Shown here: positions 14,940 through 27,390 of the stretch, piece after piece
Position numbering within the stretch: position 1 is the stretch's first letter
Layout of the letters: every line of letters starts with the position of its first letter
Assembly (NCBI GenBank): GCA_018389105.1
Contig: JACATO010002142.1
Location: 186,001 to 250,000 of the forward strand
Direction: 5' to 3'
DNA: 64,000 nt
From: Nautilus pompilius
Taxonomy: Eukaryota; Mollusca; Cephalopoda; Nautilida; Nautilidae
The notes under the pieces: generated by a model
Told to the model about the DNA's origin: nothing
Databases searched by the model: none
What the model saw: only the letters and a program-made list of their open reading frames with translations
Position numbers and translations under genes: made by a program

Positions 14940-15290
14940 GAGTTACTCCTGACTAGAATTTAAACTTGAGCCATACTGGAATGCTTAGGTCCAGGACCTC
15001 AAATGTGCTTTCTCATGGGAACAGCTCAGATTGGTGAACTCCCCTGACAAGGGTTCTTATTGTCCCTTTTAACCTAACCGGCTATTTAGGTTTCCCATGG
15101 GTACTCCAGTTTCTTCCCATATCTAAAATGAAAAGCTCTAGTAGAGATTTCCCTGCCAAAATAGAAAGTGTTGGGTTCTACAAGTCATAGGGTTGGCAAT
15201 AATTCCTAGCAGACAACTGCAGCACCACCAGGGTTTTCTACCTTATAAACAGTTCACACAAACAAGAAAATACATTAATACCAATTAGTG
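14940..15290 (+). repeat. SINE copy related to the one at window start
   Basis: The central part 'cagtttcttcccatatctaa' with the following 'aaagctctagtagag' aligns to the copy at 1-260 and to those at 35515-35660 and 46985-47275. The 5' head is diverged and no good B box remains. It lies in the LYSMD last intron. Confidence 0.45.
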
Positions 15291-16900
15291 TTCCAAAATT
15301 TGCTGATTTTCAGTGAAATCAATATGCTCCGAGGAAATTATTAACAGCGAGCTATTTCGTATTCTGTTTGCTTATGAACAGTTATCTATAATTCCATGCT
15401 GACAAAATAAAATGTTCTTTAAAACAATACCATGTGTTTTTTTTTTTTAAAGTTCAAACTTCAATAAGTGTACATACTAATAAAAATTGCTAAAATAGCA
15501 TTCATAAGAAAAATAAAGTGATCACGTATTGAAGTTGGATTCTAAGCTTTCTTATCAACATTAAAACTGCTTTACCTTTTTCAGCTGTTTCTCTGAAACA
15601 ATGGATGTAGAAAGTACTCGGAAGAAAACTTAAATGTGCTAACAGCCACATCTACTTAAGATCTTACAGTATGGATAGTTGGAAAGAAACCTTCAGGACA
15701 AAATTAGAGTAAAACACCTCCACCAAAGTTTTGGAATGCCTTTAGTCTCCATACTGTGTGTAAAGTCTTCCTCTGAATAACTAATAACTTACCCCAAGCA
15801 GATGGGAATTCTAAATGAGACTACTGCTAGGACCATTATTTCTACCTGTCCTAGTTTGCTGATTGATAATGAACCTGTGACTCTGGTTCTCTATCAAAGT
15901 GGTAGAAAAAAAATCATTTCAAACATGTGCCAGGGAGAAAACTATTAGCCTTGAGATTATGGAGATTTAATAGAGACATTAGAAAATTTTAAGAACAAGA
16001 TAATCTTTTTTGTTCTTTCAGGTCACAAGGGACTATGATTTACATTTTAGCAAGCTGGTGTATGATACATTCTACCCAACAAAAATCAATGTACCACATT
16101 CAGCTCATTTAAAAATGCAGTAGACAAATGGTTTAGAAGGATGGACTCAGCTTCCCTGTAACCATTACACACTTTGCCATCTGCTGTCCTTGTTAATGCA
16201 CCTTCTTGCTATGACAGGGAACCAAAGTTTGATTTCCATTGGAAATTGACTTGGTTTGGCAAACTTCTCATATCATGGTTTCTGCTTGCCCTTTTGAACC
16301 ATTCAGTCATCATGAACTCCCTTAGGGCATTACAATTGATTCCCACAGCTAAACAAAGGAATTAGAGTAGGATTTTCCATTTCCTAATGAAGAATGCAGT
16401 GCCAGGTTCACAAAGTGCATAAATGGTAATGCTCATTAGGGTTTAAGTTGTACAGAGGTAGGACTTCGGATTTTGTTACTGGAAACTAATAATGGAGAAA
16501 TCACTGAAGGCAGAAAGTTATACTGCACAGCTTTTCTCCTTCAAAAACGAACCACATTTTCCAGAAATTGCTGTTTGGTAGAATATTTTAAAAGAAATTA
16601 AAATAATAGCCACTATTAAAAACTTTTTTTTTCCAGTTATATATAATAAAAAAGTAGTAAGCTACAGCTTACTCTGTATAAAAATTAAACACTAATAAAA
16701 AGGTAATCCATGCCATTTTTAATTAAGTTTTACATTGCTCAGTTACCTGAAGTTTAAATCTTGATAGCAAGTTAGAAATTGGTACATAATTAGGGTATTA
16801 TCTAAATGGTAAAGTGTGTTGTAGCAGAACAGTAGCATTTCATAAAACATTGCCAACAGAGTTCTTTCCCTTTTTTTAAACAATAAATCAACATGTACAC

Positions 16901-17405
16901 CAGGGGTCGGCAACCTTTTCGGCTCGCGGGCCGGATTCAAAATTAGCCGCATGTCCGCGGGCCGGATGGTTATGAGTTGCCAAAAATCGTTTCTATTGCC
17001 ACTTTACATCTATAAATTAAGTGATTTCTTAACAATTGCAAGTTAACACAGCTTACCGATGACAAGTAATTAATGCGTAACGCGCTCGCAAAAACTCTGA
17101 CAGACTGTTATCAACGTGTGCGCTCACGCCATTTTATAGTAGCCCTGACCTGCTTTCGGACAAAACACCTGAGTCTGCGCGCGCCTTGTCAATTTTGTGC
17201 GTGCATCGCACACGTGATCACACGTCTGAGCGCCCACTTGCAAGCGCGTGCAGCACTCAAGAACGCTTGAAAAATAAAAGGCACACACAGCCATGATTTC
17301 TCAAGGACTGAATATTTTGTCATTTTTCCGGAAAGGCTCCGCGGGCCGGATGAGAGTGCCTCGCGGGCCGGATCCGGCCCGCGGGCCGTATCGTGCCGAC
17401 CCCTG
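16901..17405. mobile_element. Non-autonomous hAT-type transposon (505 bp, MITE-like)
   Basis: Terminal inverted repeats begin CAGGGGTCGGCAACC on the left and end ..GTGCCGACCCCTG on the right. Both ends carry repeated GCGGGCCGGAT motifs. The element is flanked by a perfect 8-bp target duplication, ATGTACAC (16893-16900 and 17406-17413), as expected for hAT. There is no transposase; open frames inside are incidental. The interior is strikingly CpG-rich compared with the CpG-poor surroundings. It lies in the last LYSMD intron, 172 bp from the candidate exon at 17577-17667. Confidence 0.93.
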
Positions 17406-17576
17406 ATGTACACCGAGTATGGAGACAATATAGATGCCAAACAAATCAATAGACTACAAAAAAAGCATACAGAAAGCAGATGTAGAGATGAGAACACAAG
17501 CAGCAGAGTAAAATGTTAAGTTTAGTTAGACTGCTGGGTTATGGAGAAATATACCTCAGTCACATGATTGATGGTG

Positions 17577-17667
17577 TTAACATTCTGCTTCTTTCATAAT
17601 CTCTGAATGCAGTTCATATGGTGAGCCAAGGCTTTGAGATGAAGGCTTAGATCTAGATTCAAAAAGA
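17577..17667 (-). CDS. Candidate alternative or cassette exon of LYSMD gene
   Basis: A strong acceptor (TTATTTATTTTCAG|T) opens a frame entered in phase 2. It encodes LFESRSKPSSQSLGSPYELH and a further 10 residues before TAA. Phase 2 is exactly what exon 2 and exon 3 of the LYSMD gene both leave, and the Ser-rich composition fits exon 3. The only downstream donor inside the open frame (GAAT|GTTAAC) would exit in phase 1, which exon 4 cannot accept. It therefore works best as an alternative terminal exon, or as part of a longer isoform with another unseen exon. It may also be a chance acceptor with a short frame. Confidence 0.3.
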
Positions 17668-20600
17668 CTGAAAATAAATAACACATGGAAAGTAATTTTA
17701 TCATCATCAGAACGTAACTTCAATTTAATGAAGAAACCAATGAAAGTAAGGTTTGTTTTTTTTTTTTTTGTTTTTTTCAAAAGAAATTATTCATATACAA
17801 AAATTCAGTGGATGTCATTGAGAAACATTGGTAACTGACATCACATTAATCCGAAATGCTTTTAGTTTGTTAGTCATTAAAAAATTATATAAATTGAAAA
17901 AAACAAAACAACAAGCATCGCATTAAAAATATAAATCAGTTTCTTTCATGTTTTAATGTGTATTAGATGTTCAAATGAAACCTGGCTGAAATAGCGATCT
18001 TTAGTGGTACCTGACGGACTGGTTTCTTTTGAACATTCTTATTATAACAATATTGTGTTGCAGGGCTAGAAAGTAGAAAAAAATATCTGTACAGGCAGCA
18101 TCTTTGAGAACAGGTACTTTGGGAAACAAGTCTTCAATCTTGTATGTTACCTACAATTTTATCAGAATAAAGTGGGTTATGTTTCAGTCTTCTAAATTGT
18201 ACACAACAAAGATATCAGCATTAGTATTAAATCATTGAAGAACAGTGACAAACCTTAGCAGGTTTACACAGATTTTTTTGTGCACATCTATAATTACCAG
18301 CTTCAGGTCAATCACCTGTCATTCTTGTAAAATACATAGTCTTTTTTTTTGTGTGTGATGGGGGCTGTGAAAAAGCAGCACACATACTTAGAAATGTCAA
18401 GTTTGAAAAATGGGCAAGATATTCCACTGTCTAGGAAAACTCATGTCTTAATAAGCATGTCCTATTTAATGGTGTGTGCTGGTGCTTCATTCTGCTGGTT
18501 AGATTCCAGTTCAATGGTGAATATTTCTTCTATCACAGATAAGGCTTTAGATTGTAAAATCAATATAAAGATACCTCATCCTAGCAAGTGTTGGCAATCA
18601 ACTCACTTCATACTTTTTTTTTTTTTTTTTAAGTCACACTGCACATAATTTAAGAACAATACCCTTATTAGGATAAAAATCGTACAACAAACTTTTATTG
18701 TGCCATTTAGTGTTTTCAATTTTCTTTCTATTTGACTGGATTTGATTTTGACAGTTAAAACCTTAAACCGCTCTATGAAAAATGTGGTAAACATTTGATC
18801 GATATAGTCATCCAGTGTATCCAGCAGAACATTCTCAAGATATCAGCTCGTAAATCTGAATCAACACAAGTGCAAAGTCTTTTCAAGAAACATGGAAACT
18901 CTTTGAACGTGAAGATAGAAAAGCTAATGAATACAGCACTAATTATATTTATTTAGGACTATTTCAATGCATTGAAGATTTAAGATTTAGTTATTGGCTT
19001 GAACTAGGAATGAATCCACATTAACAGATGGTTACAGAGTTCTGCAATGGGTTCCTAGAACAAGCAACTGGGGATTACATTTAGATCACATACTTCACCT
19101 GCCAATGACATGTAAAAGATAATAAAGTCTTTTAGCTTGAGCCACCATATTTTACCTTTGGAATATTATTGTAGACCTCAACTAAAAATTCCCATGGCAA
19201 TTTTACTACCATAATATTTAGTTTTAACTCAGTCTTCAGGAGACTTAATTTGGCATAGAATTTTTTCAAATTAAAGTTATGTACCACACAATGAAATAGT
19301 TTGATTACCTCTGACTTCTTTACAAAAAAACTTACCCATTTTTCCTAAAACCACCAAGAAAGCTTACTTGTTCATTTTATTTATCCAAACTATTATCATA
19401 GGTAATCTCATTTATATTTAAAGCAGCTTGGTACAAAACCACCAAAATGTTTAAAGCAGCTTCTTTAAAAATAATATACATAATCATAAAATTACTTAGA
19501 GTTAATAAGCAAATTATATCGCTGCATCATAGTCCCCCCTTCAAGAGCAGATGGCAAGATATCTTTCCCTAGCTCAATGCTGTCAAACGAAGCTAACTAT
19601 TTAAGTAGTCTTCAATGTTTCATGAGATGTAAAGAAAAATCTAGTAACAATGATAAAGGCAGGTGCTGGAACGAATAAGTTAAAATCTTACATCGTGAGA
19701 AAATCAGGCAGAAATCTAGCTGATGGTTAGGATATTCAGAATTTGTGGATGCCTCTCAAATGATAAGAGAAATAAATGACCACGAAAATCAGTCATCTTT
19801 TTTTTATTATTACTATTTCTAATAATGGTTTTTGTCTCCTAAAATCCTATAAATAAAGTTCAAAGTATAATTTTAACCACAAACAATGATCAAAACAAAA
19901 CATCTTTCTTTCTATACAAGTGTTAATAATACTGTCAGTTCAAAGCTCTTGAATTTTTTTGCAGATGTGCATAAATAGTAAGAAATAGGAATGAAGTTAA
20001 ATAAATAACAACAAAAAATTCTCTCAGATGTTTGGTTACTATGCTTGGTTTAATTTACAACAAAGATTTAAAAACATTAATAGACAAACAGGTGAAACAA
20101 ATCAAATAAGTTACCAATAGTGTCATTTTTTTTAAAAATTCAAGAATAGAAAATAACCAATTTGTAAAGATATTACATGAAAGAAATTCTCAAATGTAGA
20201 ATGAAAGTCTTAGCAAATGTTTCAATAGCCGAAGGTTCTAATGCCTATAACATAAGTATGTTGTATAATAAAATATCTAAATGGAGGACAAAAATAAACA
20301 ATATACTTCAAACTTGGTACAATCATTGACTGGCAGATCTAGTTAAATTAAAAATCAACAAATACAGCTTATAGTTTTGATACCAGTTTCTTTTTTAATC
20401 TTATTTCAGAGAAACTGAATACCTTTATCAAAGTAAAAAGATACTCATTAGTCCCCATATAAAACAGTAAATCAAGATAACTACACATCAGACTTCAAAT
20501 TCTGTTTGTAGAGTGCAGACTAATTTCCTGTCTGCCATTATGTTATTTAAAATTTGTTGTTTCTAATAACATTTTTCTCATCTGCTCTTAAAATCCTACA

Positions 20601-23475
20601 AAGGATGTTCAGAAAACCACATGCACCTTGAAAGAAAAAATAGCTCCCTTTCCTATACTTGATGCATTCACCTTGACTCTGTATGTACACTTACTTTGCT
20701 GACATCCTACAGTTTGGGAGTTATAACTGACTGAAGAAAGTAACTTTATGGTCACCTGATAATGTAAATCAGGTTACTGCTATTGTAATTATTATTATTA
20801 AAAGTACTAACTTTATTTAGTGTTTAAAATATTGTAAAATGCAACTTAACACTAGATTCGAAGAGAATAGTTCACAATGTGATAATTAGAGAGACTGCCA
20901 CAAAAAGAATCTACTAATTTTCATGAGTTTAAAATATTTTGTTTAAAAAGTGAACAGTTCAAAGCAATTTCAGAGAACTCTCTCTCGTTCATCCAATAAG
21001 TTTCTGAACCCTCTTATACTACCTGGACTGCATATGTACCCAACCTTTAAATCTGTATTAGTCAGCATAGATTGAGCTATAAAGGTAGGCTGTGATATAC
21101 CTTATTGATTGATAATCCTTGGTAATGATGCATTCATATTGTTTCAACCATGTGTTTTGCATTATGAGCAACATACTGACTAAATATACAGCTAGTTCAA
21201 CACTCATACTAGCGCATCTAAGTTAGGGTACAAAAATATCCAGGTATAGGGTAAAAACTGACCTGGCGTAAAATAACTTTTTGCCTCACCTGAGCAAAGA
21301 GGCTCCTCCATTTTCTACTACTCAATTGAGTAACAGCAGCTATTTATTTTTGTGTATACTTTGTAAGGCAACAAGTCTCTGCTTTCTCTTCAGGACATGT
21401 GCTATGACTTTTTTTTTTTCATTACAAGTCTCCAACATAATTAGGAGAAAAAGCATTGTCATCAAAAAAAACAGGCAAAATGAAGGCGTATTACAGTTTT
21501 TCATGCAGTTGACTTCAAATAAATAGGTTTTTGTTGCTTGCACAAAGGAAGCAGTGTTAGAGACACACACAGCAAACATTGAAACTTACATGTTTGCATT
21601 GCATTAAGTCGTGTGTCTTTTCAGCAAAACAGAGTTTAAGTCAGGAAAGAAAGACTATCACAAAAAGGTGGCGGGCCCACTAAAGTGTTGACTGAAGATG
21701 ACAGATTCTTAGGATTAGTGTCTGCGTTGCTAAACACCACCACACCTAATGGCAAACAATAGTGGTGGCCAAGTTGGTAAAGAGATGTGTAAAATGAGTT
21801 TACTTAAGAAAGTAAGGGTGGTCTTAAAAAAAAAAAAAAAAAGATAATGGAACAAGTAAATATCTACAGTAGAATAACTAATGTTCATTCAAAAGATAAA
21901 TCCATGATTTTCCCCAGAACACAGCTAATGAACTCCATACATAGATGCTACTAAAATGAAACTGCAATTTTCAAATAGTCACTTATGTCCAATATAGAAA
22001 TTTAATAACCTGCAAAATACAGGAAAATCTTGAAGTTGATGACTTGCTTAGAGCCAGTCTTCACATTCTTTCAGTGATATAGGTAGTATTGTAAAATAGA
22101 ATACTAAGTGGCTTAAACATCTGCATTTCTTTTTTATGTTTAGACCTGATCATGCTATTTTGAAATTCCATCGATATCCTCATCTGACCAGGTGTTTTAT
22201 ATTCCAAGAAATTTATAGGTTTGGTCGGTCTTGTTTAGCGTCTATCTCTACTTCAAACTGTCTGTAAAATTCCAGTTGTTACAAACTTGAATAAATTATA
22301 TCAGTATAGATTTCCATGCAACATTTAGTATACAAAAGTTAGAAGGCTTTTGGTAAATGCCACATGAGATATCCTGATCATATCACTCACTCACGCACAT
22401 TTAGCACCAAAAATATAGTTTGTACAATTATTTCTCAATTTCTAATATTTAGAGATTTAGCAGATAAACTTCCAAACCATTTCAAGATGACCAACATCCT
22501 ATGGGAAATAAACTACTAATTAGTTTTTTTTTTTTTTTTTACAAGCCTCTATATACATTTTGAAAAGAATTCCAGATAAGTCTCCTCTAGTCATTCCATA
22601 ACTTAACTTTACTCTATACGCTATAAAACTGTATTGGTTCCCTAAAGTAGAACTGTTTGTTTTATTTTACTATTTCATTTCTAACAAATTGGCCAAGGCT
22701 CTATTCAAGTCCAGAAAAGCAGATGTCCATGTGGTGGTGGCATATTCCATAATTCTTTTGTACAGTTCACAGACAATAGTAAATTGAGTTTTTGAATGTT
22801 AGCTGGATGATATTTTACCATTTCTTGTTTGACTTTTCAAACAAAGGTACATTTTAAGTTCTGTCCAGAAGTTTGAAAGCCAATTTTAGATTGCTGATTA
22901 GCCAGAATTGTTATGATTTGCACAGACTGAAAGTCAATTGTCTAGTTTTATAATATGGGCTCTAAATACTCATGCCATGTTTTGAATTCAAATTATAAGA
23001 TTGAAACAGCAAAATACTTCTGTTCTATCCAAAAATATAAATAGCAAATCTTTCATCTGCTCAAAAATGAAATCTATGGGAGGAAATTCAATTCCATTTG
23101 TCAAAATCTACCATCAAAGACCAACCAGGATCAGGCTGATGGATTACTCCCAAAACAAAGAAATTCATTTAAAAAGTCATAACTAGTCAGATTTCTTCAA
23201 ACCAGTAGTAACCCATAAGAATAATGGCCTAGAAGCTCAAGGTCAGTGAATCAACTGACTGTAATGCGGTCAAAAAAGAGCTCTGATTCTATCCTTACAA
23301 ATTTCAAAAGAGATTAGTTAGTTCCTGATGGTGCAGTCACAACAAAAGCAACTGGGTCATTCTCATCAACTCAACACTAGATTTTCTTCTGGCAGTTATT
23401 TTCCCCATCTTGTTTTTAGATAAGGCTCCATTTTATGCCAGATCTTCCTCAAATCAATAATAATAAAAAACTCAC
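17668..23475 (-). other. LYSMD last intron, upper part
   Basis: AT-rich intronic DNA with poly-A/T tracts (for example 18614-18630 and 21825-21842) and no supported exon. It contains the dispersed repeat copy at 20140-20410. Short open frames here occupy simple sequence. Confidence 0.5.
20140..20410 (+). repeat. Dispersed repeat shared with 26780-27030
   Basis: About 250 bp aligns in the same order to 26780-27030. Shared blocks include 'caatttgtaaaga', 'ttctcaaat..agaatgaaagtct', 'taataaaata', 'aatcattgactggca' and 'aatacagcttatagtttt'. No terminal repeats or coding sequence were recognised, so it is probably an old non-autonomous element. Confidence 0.65.
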
Positions 23476-23897
23476 CCATCCGTCAAATGTAAGAGGTGCC
23501 TTCTCTGTTGGCTTGAGCTAGCATCACCAGTGACAGATGAATTGTATTGGTTTTTGTCCCTCAAGGTAACAAAATCAATGCCAAAATCTGGAGACTTATG
23601 AGAAGTATTAGGCATAACACTGAAAATAAACTCAGGACATTTACCCACTTGGCCCAAACATCTGCAGAAGTGATTATCCATCAAGTCTGAAAAAGTCTCA
23701 GACAAAGTTGATTGGCTGCTGCTATCGTCGTCCAATCTGAATCCCCTAGATTTTTTTCTTTGGTGAACATTGGAGAAAAACGCTTGCTTGAGATTCCTCA
23801 AGAACTGTTCTGAAATGCTAATAGCTTTCCCTGATGTCTCCAAACTTGCATCAAAGCCAGAGGCAGATTCATCAAATGATGTTAATATCAATGTAAA
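23476..23897 (-). CDS. LYSMD1: LYSMD1/2-like gene, exon 3
   Basis: An open frame of about 140 residues is bounded by TTCTTTAG|TTTACATTG (acceptor) and GATGG|GTGAGT (donor). Its 422 nt run from phase 0 to phase 2, and the exit phase fits exon 4 exactly. The peptide is Ser-rich: SFDESASGFDASLETSGK near the start, SRGFRLDDDSSSQSTLSETF in the middle and GDASSSQQRRHLLHLTDG at the end. No domain is recognised; LYSMD linkers between the conserved core and the C-terminal tail are typically low-complexity. Entry phase 0 does not match the phase 2 left by exon 2, so an extra small exon (length 1 mod 3) or another acceptor is needed. The acceptor pyrimidine tract is weak. Assignment to this gene relies on strand, position, phase with exon 4 and open frame. 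Confidence 0.6.
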
Positions 23898-25731
23898 CTA
23901 AAGAATTTGAGCTTTTAATCAACAATTTGTCCTGTGATTTTTTTTTTTTGCTTTTGAAAAACAAGTTTCGAACTAAACTTAAAACCACCTGTATATACAT
24001 TTTCATGGGATATTTATAGTAAAGTTTATGTTGTCTGCCAGTAAATGGCTTGGTTTGTTACTAATTTAAAGTGGTGTTGGCAATTGTAAACACTTTAGCC
24101 ACACACACACACACAAAAAAAAGTTGTGAATACATTAACTATTCGCTGTTTACTGAGAAGTGTTCATCAGTACAATAAAATCATAAGCTGACCTGTATAA
24201 ATTATATTATGGTCTCATAGATGGCAGATGAAAGTTGATGTTACAGTGCATTAATCAATGTTTATCACAGATTAAAATTGTAAATTAGGCAAAATATTAT
24301 GCGCATATCAAAAAAAAAATTCTTAGCCGTTGAGAGAATTCTGATAAGTTGAAAACTGTGCAATCATGTGATAGAAAATATTACAGGATAATGACTGATC
24401 TCGTGGTGCATTTTACACTTGACAATGCATCAGCAAAAAGTAAAGGAGACTAAATATTAGAAAATGTTTTTTGTTTTTTTTTTCCATCTGCTTATTTACA
24501 TAGCTAAAACTTTTGAAACTACAAATTTGATTTTTAAAAAAGTGGTGGCTATAGTTTTTGGACACACGAGTTGCAAATTCCAGTTTCTCTAATTTGTCTT
24601 TAATAATCTAGTGCATTATTTAAAATAAAATAGAATGACATATGAGTAAGTTTTAAGGATTGACGGTCAACCAGTTATTGATATTGAGGATAGGATGTTC
24701 AAAATGACGCCTGACTAAAATAAGATTGCTGCAATCGTACACCAGTGAGTTTCATCTGAACATTCCTAGTAATTATTAAAATTTTGAATTAGCAAGCACT
24801 CTTTAGTCTAATGTTATGATATTAAAAATGTTAAATGAACAAAAAACATTATCATGCAGAAATTAATTTTTAGAATACTTTTCTCCTAATGATAGAAATT
24901 GCAAACTTTCAAAAATTTTCTGCTTGTTCTGGAAAAATTGGAGTATCTACATACTAGAAAACCAAACAAGCTAACTGCTGTTAAAAAATTAAAAGGCAAT
25001 TCACTCCAGAAACCCTGCAAATTCTAGCAAGATTTACATAAAAAAATTATCGTTAAGAGTTTGACATTTAAAAAGTCAATCTTTTTTTTTCATTTTGTTA
25101 CTTTAGCCTTTGACTTCATTAGGTTTACCAAATTTTTAGAACTATCAAAAGTAATTAGTAAACAAGACTAAATTTCCAATACTAGGAATGCTGAGAGCCA
25201 AGTTTTGTTGATGGGCAATTTACTGTAGCTATGACTCACTGATGAAGTCCATTAATCTGATAAAGCAAACACTTATTTTATGTCTCAAGTGAGCTCAAGG
25301 TGTGACACTAATTTATTTCAATCTTTATAAACATTATTTTAAAGTGGATGTGTGCTGGTGATTCATTTTATGTAGAATTTTAAAAAATTTATGAACATGA
25401 AAATTTTAGAGTTTTTTTTTTAATGATTGGTGGGGATTAGGTTTTGAATGTTACTGTTTGCATTAATGGACCTCAACTACAAAATCATTGTTTTGTACTT
25501 TTCAAACATCAGATGCCTAACAAATGTTTTTCAGTATTAACCACTGCCCAAATATTTTAAGCAAACATTAAATGAGTAGTTTAATCTAAATCTGTTGTAC
25601 TGCACTTCAAATGAAGTTGTAACTATAAACAATCTATCTACTGTGTGGTGTACACAACATTTATCAGAAGTACATTTGATTTGAGAAGACTGGCACTTAC
25701 ATTTTAATGTCATAATAAAAAACAAACAAAC

Positions 25732-25759
25732 TTTAATGTTTGATTTTGACACTCTACCC
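25732..25759 (-). other. Weak candidate microexon bridging LYSMD exons 2 and 3
   Basis: A good acceptor (pyrimidine run then CAATTGTAG|G) opens a frame entered in phase 2. It reads GRVSKSNIK and reaches AAA|GTTTGT after 28 nt, which would exit in phase 0 and so repair the phase conflict. The donor is poor (GTTTGT). A better donor further on (AAAAT|GTAAGT) exits in phase 1 and does not help. This is only a hypothesis. Confidence 0.15.
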
Positions 25760-26165
25760 CTACAATTGAAAAAAAAAGGCACTAAACTACGGAAATTTTT
25801 AGGTAACAGTTTATTAAAAACAGTTTGTTTAGATTGTAGCCATCAGTCTAAAGCTATGGAGACCTTTGTGCATTTAATATTTTTAAGAGAACATGGTTTA
25901 TGGTTGAATTCTTTTACTGTTCTAATCTTTCTAACTATAGTTCTATTATTGGTAGGCTTAATTCCTCATTCATATAACCACCCCATTTAGCATATGAAAA
26001 TAGTTTATATTTAGAAAATTACTATAAAGTTTTTTTTACCACCCTCAACACAAAAAATATCTTATTGCTCAGATACACAGCAAAGCAACAGTATTAAAAA
26101 AACAGACTGATCCAGTAGTAAAACATTTTTCTAACACAAATCAGAAAACAGTTCACATTTATAGC

Positions 26166-26231
26166 CAGCCATAATAAGAAACAGTAAATCACTGATCCAA
26201 TCTCAGAAACAGTAAATCACTGATCCAATCT
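26166..26231 (+). repeat. 28-bp tandem duplication
   Basis: Two adjacent near-identical copies of a unit containing 'gaaacagtaaatcactgatc' and ending 'caatct'. It lies within LYSMD intronic DNA. Confidence 0.85.
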
Positions 26232-26779
26232 CACACACACACCAAGGAAGAGGTATAAAGAACAGTTTAGAACAGTGGTAGTTAACATTCAATTTTTTTT
26301 TAAAATTCTAATCATTTCTATCTAAAAGTTCAGAGTTTTCTAGGTGGAACAACAACCTTATTCTCTCTCTCTGGCAGTTGTCCTAAGAAACTGCAGGACC
26401 CTTTGCTAATTAAGATATTCACTGATAATGATTTTCTATTTTTTGACAATGGTTGTTGATTTAACATTTAATAGAAACTCTGGCAGGATCAAGGTGTATC
26501 AGCTGAAAGGCAACACTTTAAAACTATTATTAACCCATTTAAACCATGAAATTTCAGCAGAATGAACATTTTTTTTTTGTTGCAAAAGATCTACATAAAT
26601 ATGGATGTAGAGAGACAGAGAGATTACCTCACAGGTGTTTAATTTGTGTGTTTGATTTAATTCACCATAGATTGAGGAGAAATAGGCAAGAGGATTTTAA
26701 ATATTTTAATATCTAAATGGAACATAAATGAATAAATTACTGTTAGAACCCATTATTTTATAAAAATTGATTTAAGGTA

Positions 26780-27030
26780 ATGAAAATACCCAATTTGTAA
26801 AGAAATTATTTGAAAAAAACTTCTCAAATATGGAATGAAAGTCTAATTGAATGTTCTTGTAGTCAAAGGTGCATTTGAAAAAAAAATGCCTGATATAAGT
26901 GTGTAAATAAAATAAGCTGGATGGAGCACAGAAAGAAACATACAAAACTTGATGAAAATCAATGACTGGCAAAAGATCTGCTTAAATTCCCCAAACAAAT
27001 ACAGCTTATAGTTTTAATACTAGTCTTTAA
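26780..27030 (+). repeat. Dispersed repeat shared with 20140-20410
   Basis: Second member of the pair, with the same block order as the 20.1-kb copy. It ends in 'aatacagcttatagttttaa' and directly precedes the Tc1 relic. Confidence 0.65.
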
Positions 27031-27039
27031 ATTAAGTAT

Positions 27040-27390
27040 TCCAAAAGAACTGTCAATACACTTCATGACAAGACACTTTCTGATTATTTCTCCGATACCC
27101 TTGGCACTGAACTTGCATTGATCCACCTCCATGCTTTACTGTAGCTGTTGTATGCAGACTGTTATACTGCTCCCTAGTCCATCTTTAAACAAACTGCCAT
27201 TGATTATTGCCAAACAGTTCAAACTCGGGCTCATCTGTAGAGAGAACCTTCCAGGTTATCCCAGTTTCATTTCTGCTGTCCATTTCAGCCTTGCCATTTG
27301 GTCACGTTGCCTCTCAGCAAAAATTTCCAACTACACATTCATTTAGACCACTTTGCACTAATGTAAAATGTATTTTACTTCTTTTGTGAA
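27040..27390 (-). mobile_element. Tc1-like transposase relic (catalytic core fragment)
   Basis: Minus-strand translation gives a recognisable but broken Tc1 core. It reads WKVLSTDEPEFELFGNNQW (the region normally reading W..V.W.DES.F.LFG, around the first catalytic Asp). Then come a stop and TREQYNSLHTTATVKHGGGS, the conserved KHGGGS motif. Stops and frameshifts interrupt it and no clear inverted ends were found. It is dead and lies in an LYSMD intron. Confidence 0.75.

Larger units (their letters stand above)
8842..16900 (-). other. LYSMD last intron, lower part
   Basis: Intronic DNA with poly-A, poly-C and (GA)n runs. It holds one SINE copy (14940-15290) and a dispersed repeat piece (13120-13215). 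No coding sequence with splice support was found here. Short open frames in this stretch fall in low-complexity DNA. Confidence 0.55.

Noticed and set aside
17073-17497. Open frames on both strands with high GC
   Set aside because: They lie in or cross the 505-bp hAT MITE; the GC content is that of the element, not of a gene.
26274-26310. SPIN/hAT-like end (cagtggtagttaacattca)
   Set aside because: Single diverged end with no matching partner or target duplication; too weak to call an element.
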